A program made the translations under genes and the position numbers. From contig NW_003101664.1 of NCBI RefSeq assembly GCF_000003855.2, positions 1,178,878 through 1,242,877 of the forward strand: a stretch of 64,000 nucleotides of DNA, in the 5' to 3' direction. Within the stretch, counting starts at the first letter, position 1, and every line of letters starts with the position of its first letter. This stretch comes from Blastomyces gilchristii SLH14081 (taxonomy: Eukaryota; Ascomycota; Eurotiomycetes; Onygenales; Ajellomycetaceae). Below are positions 61,993 through 64,000 of this stretch, one piece after another. The notes beneath the pieces were generated by a model. The model did not search any database. It worked only from the letters and a program-made list of their open reading frames with translations, and was not told the DNA's origin.

Positions 61993-63569
61993 GAACTGTT
62001 AAGGCAGAAAGACTATTGAACAACATAATCAGACTATCAAATACAGAGAGAGGTCTATTCTTCCAGGCTATGAGACAGTTATATATAGCCTGTATTACAT
62101 CAGTAGCTGATTATGAAGTTCAAGTTTAATGAAATAATCAAGGGAATTTCACTGATCTCTTTCAAAGTCTGTAAAACAGAGCCTTGAGAAGAATTCTGAA
62201 AGCATTCAAATCATCTCCTATTAAAGCAATGGAAATTGAAGCTTCAATTCCTCCTCCTGCTATTAGATTTGAAAAGGCCTGTATGAACTATACTCTGAGA
62301 GTTGTAAAGATGAGCTCAAATCATATAATCAGAGAAAGAGTCTCTTCTTCATTTCCATCAATTAACTCTGGAAATGAACTGGATTGAAATAGATTTCTTG
62401 ATTGGAATGAAAATAATTCTTCAAAGAAAATGCCTTCTCAACTGTACAGACTATGCTCTCTGATTAAAAATCAATTTTCTTCTTTAAATATTGAAAAAGT
62501 TGATCATGAGAAGTTATCTCTCTGAAGAGAAAAGCTTGAATCTCTTATAGACTTACAAATAAGTGAACTATCAAAAGAGAAAGAATATAAACAGCATTTG
62601 AAGAGAATTTCTACAATCAATATAAAAGACTCTATTCTGATTTATTCAGATGACTCAAAAAATGAGAATTTGAATAGATTAGATGCAGGCATTGCTTATA
62701 CTGAAGATAATATCAATTTTATCGCAGATTTCTGAAATGTAGGCTGTGAATCTGAAGTCTTTGATGCTGAACTATTTGCAATAGTGAAAGCTTTCAAACT
62801 CATTGAAATAAAATCTTATAAAAGAGGAAATTGTTTGAAAGAGGCATGAATATTCTCTGATAGTCAAGCTGCTTTAAAAAGACTTAGAAATAGTCAGATT
62901 CATAATAGTCAAATGAATCTTGAACTGATCTTAAACTCTGTTTTGAAAATTCAAAAGAGAAGAATATCAAAGCTGATAATTCATCTGCACTGAGTTTCTG
63001 CTCATATGAATATTCATGACAATGAATTGGCTGATTCAGCTGCAAAAAAGGGTGCAGAATTAAGCAGATCTATTCAAAAAATTATGTCCTGGTCTTTTAT
63101 AAAGAGAAAAATAAAAGAATCTTGTTTAGATCAGTGAAATGAAAGCTGACAGAAACAAAAGAAGAGTATACATTATTCAAGATTTGAAACAAAACCCAAG
63201 TGAAAATCTTGTTCAATTAAATGTAAAAAGAAAATATTCTCATCTATAATACAGCTGAAACTAGAATATGGCTATTTCAAATCTTATATACAAAGATTTG
63301 ATGATAGATTTGACTCAATACAATGCTTATTCTGCAATACAAATGAGAATCCTGAGTATATTATAATGCACTGTGCATTATACAATAGTCTCAGAGCCAG
63401 ATTGAAAGAGAAGTATGATCTAAATCAATTAAATATGAGATTCTTATTCTCAACTGAGACAGGAATTAAATACTTAATACACTTTCTATCAGAAACTCAA
63501 GCAGCTACAAGAAAATGGCTAAATTCAGAATTATCTGAATATGAAGAGGAGGAAATCAACCAGATATAG
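61993..63569 (+). pseudogene. LINE-3 ORF2 C-terminal part: RNase H and zinc cluster
   Basis: The frame is nearly continuous to the TAG at 63567-63569. Stops fall mainly at conserved Trp positions (TGA at several, TAA TGA for an adjacent pair near 62128). RNase H residues are IYSDDS near 62642, DAELFAIVKA near 62766, FSDSQAALKRL near 62853 and a degraded HGNELAD (now HDNELAD) near 63015. The C-terminal cluster LFCNTNENPEYIIMHC is near 63330, and the end is EEEEINQI. It shows best what the intact C-terminus looked like. Confidence 0.88.
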
Positions 63570-63940
63570 TCTGTTAAAACAGCTATATACTATCTTTTAA
63601 TAATTTGTTTTATTACAGTCTTTCTTTACTTTATCTTTTCCTTTCAATTCCTTTCTGTCTATCTATTTAATGTGTCTATCTTTAAGACTGTGTTCTCTTT
63701 TCCTTTGTCATGATATTGTCAAATGATTTCAAAGTATCAGAAGATGTTAAAACACTGCAATTTGTCAACAGTTTTTGTATTCTGGGCTAGAATTTTCTGA
63801 TTTTGCATATCTGAAATTGATGAATGTATAATAGTTAACTTTACAGATATAGGAAAAACCCTGAGAACTAAAAGTTCTCATGTAGATGTCATAGTCTCTG
63901 ACTGCATACATCTATAATTGAAGAATAATAATAATAATAA
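61993..63940 (+). mobile_element. LINE-3, 5'-truncated copy
   Basis: A 13-bp TSD, TAGAAGAATGAGA, lies at 61980-61992 and 63941-63953. It contains only the end of the RT region, RNase H and the C-terminal zinc cluster of ORF2, the 3' UTR, and a (TAA)n tail. At 1.95 kb it is a typical product of incomplete reverse transcription. Confidence 0.93.
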
Positions 63941-64000
63941 TAGAAGAATGAGACTCTGAACTTCAAAGTATCTCTGAATTTAAGATAATCACAGCTTATA

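Larger units (their letters stand above)
45891..64000 (+). mobile_element. gypA copy 4 (plus), host of gypA copy 5 and two LINEs
   Basis: The 5' LTR is 45891-46201. Gag and protease follow to 47996, then gypA copy 5. The sequence resumes with protease end/RT at 54177-54794, then LINE-2. RT continues at 61180, RNase H reaches about 61979, then LINE-3, and the rest of RNase H runs from 63954 past the window edge. Each resumption continues the gypA sequence without loss. The left flank AGTAT (45886-45890) is its expected TSD. All coding is interrupted by stops. Confidence 0.88.

Noticed and set aside
61993..63569. TGA read as Trp (variant genetic code), since LINE frames stay open that way
   Set aside because: TAA and TAG also replace conserved codons, including TAA at a Trp next to 62128. 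GG/CC loss is equally strong in non-coding LTRs and MITEs, so mutation explains it.

Overview
The window contains no intact host gene. It is a block of nested, mutated transposable elements, typical of the AT-rich repeat compartments of filamentous ascomycetes. The fungal assignment rests on chromodomain-bearing Ty3/gypsy elements, Tad1-like LINEs with an ORF2 RNase H, short introns with a CTAAC branch site, and C-to-T decay of repeats resembling repeat-induced point mutation (RIP). The sequence does not identify a genus.

Layout, left to right. (1) 1-2186: minus-strand gypA copy 1. A 7.6-kb Tad1-like LINE (2227-9834) splits its 5' LTR (2187-2226 and 9849-10117). (2) 10118-about 14440: a heavily decayed plus-strand chromovirus, gypC, followed by about 1.9 kb of unassigned sequence. 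(3) 16370-22549: gypA copy 2 (minus), carrying a MITE. (4) 22550-23783: an LTR remnant of another family (gypX), two MITE pieces and a 422-bp N gap. (5) 23784-45326: gypA copy 3 (plus), interrupted by a 16-kb complex. A Ty1/copia element (24843-41059, minus) contains a MITE, which contains a 9.4-kb gypX element, which contains two more MITEs. Its 3' LTR also holds a tRNA-derived SINE. (6) 45327-45890: a LINE fragment. (7) 45891-64000: gypA copy 4 (plus), holding gypA copy 5 (47997-54171, with a MITE) and two LINEs (54795-61166 and 61993-63940).

Nearly every junction can be read to the base from target-site duplications (TSDs): 4-5 bp for LTR elements, 8 bp for the MITE and 10-14 bp for LINE/SINE. 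Removing nested inserts gives consistent lengths: gypA LTR 308 bp, copia LTR 268 bp, gypX LTR 184 bp, MITE 506 bp.

Two things stand out. First, the decay signature is unusual. C is lost mainly before C and before G while CpA and CpT largely survive, so Trp codons become TGA rather than the TAG expected from classical CpA-directed RIP. Second, gypX carries between its integrase and 3' LTR an apparent spliced gene on the opposite strand (26437-28350). It encodes a Ser/Thr-rich, Cys-rich protein, and two predicted introns join its open frames in phase.
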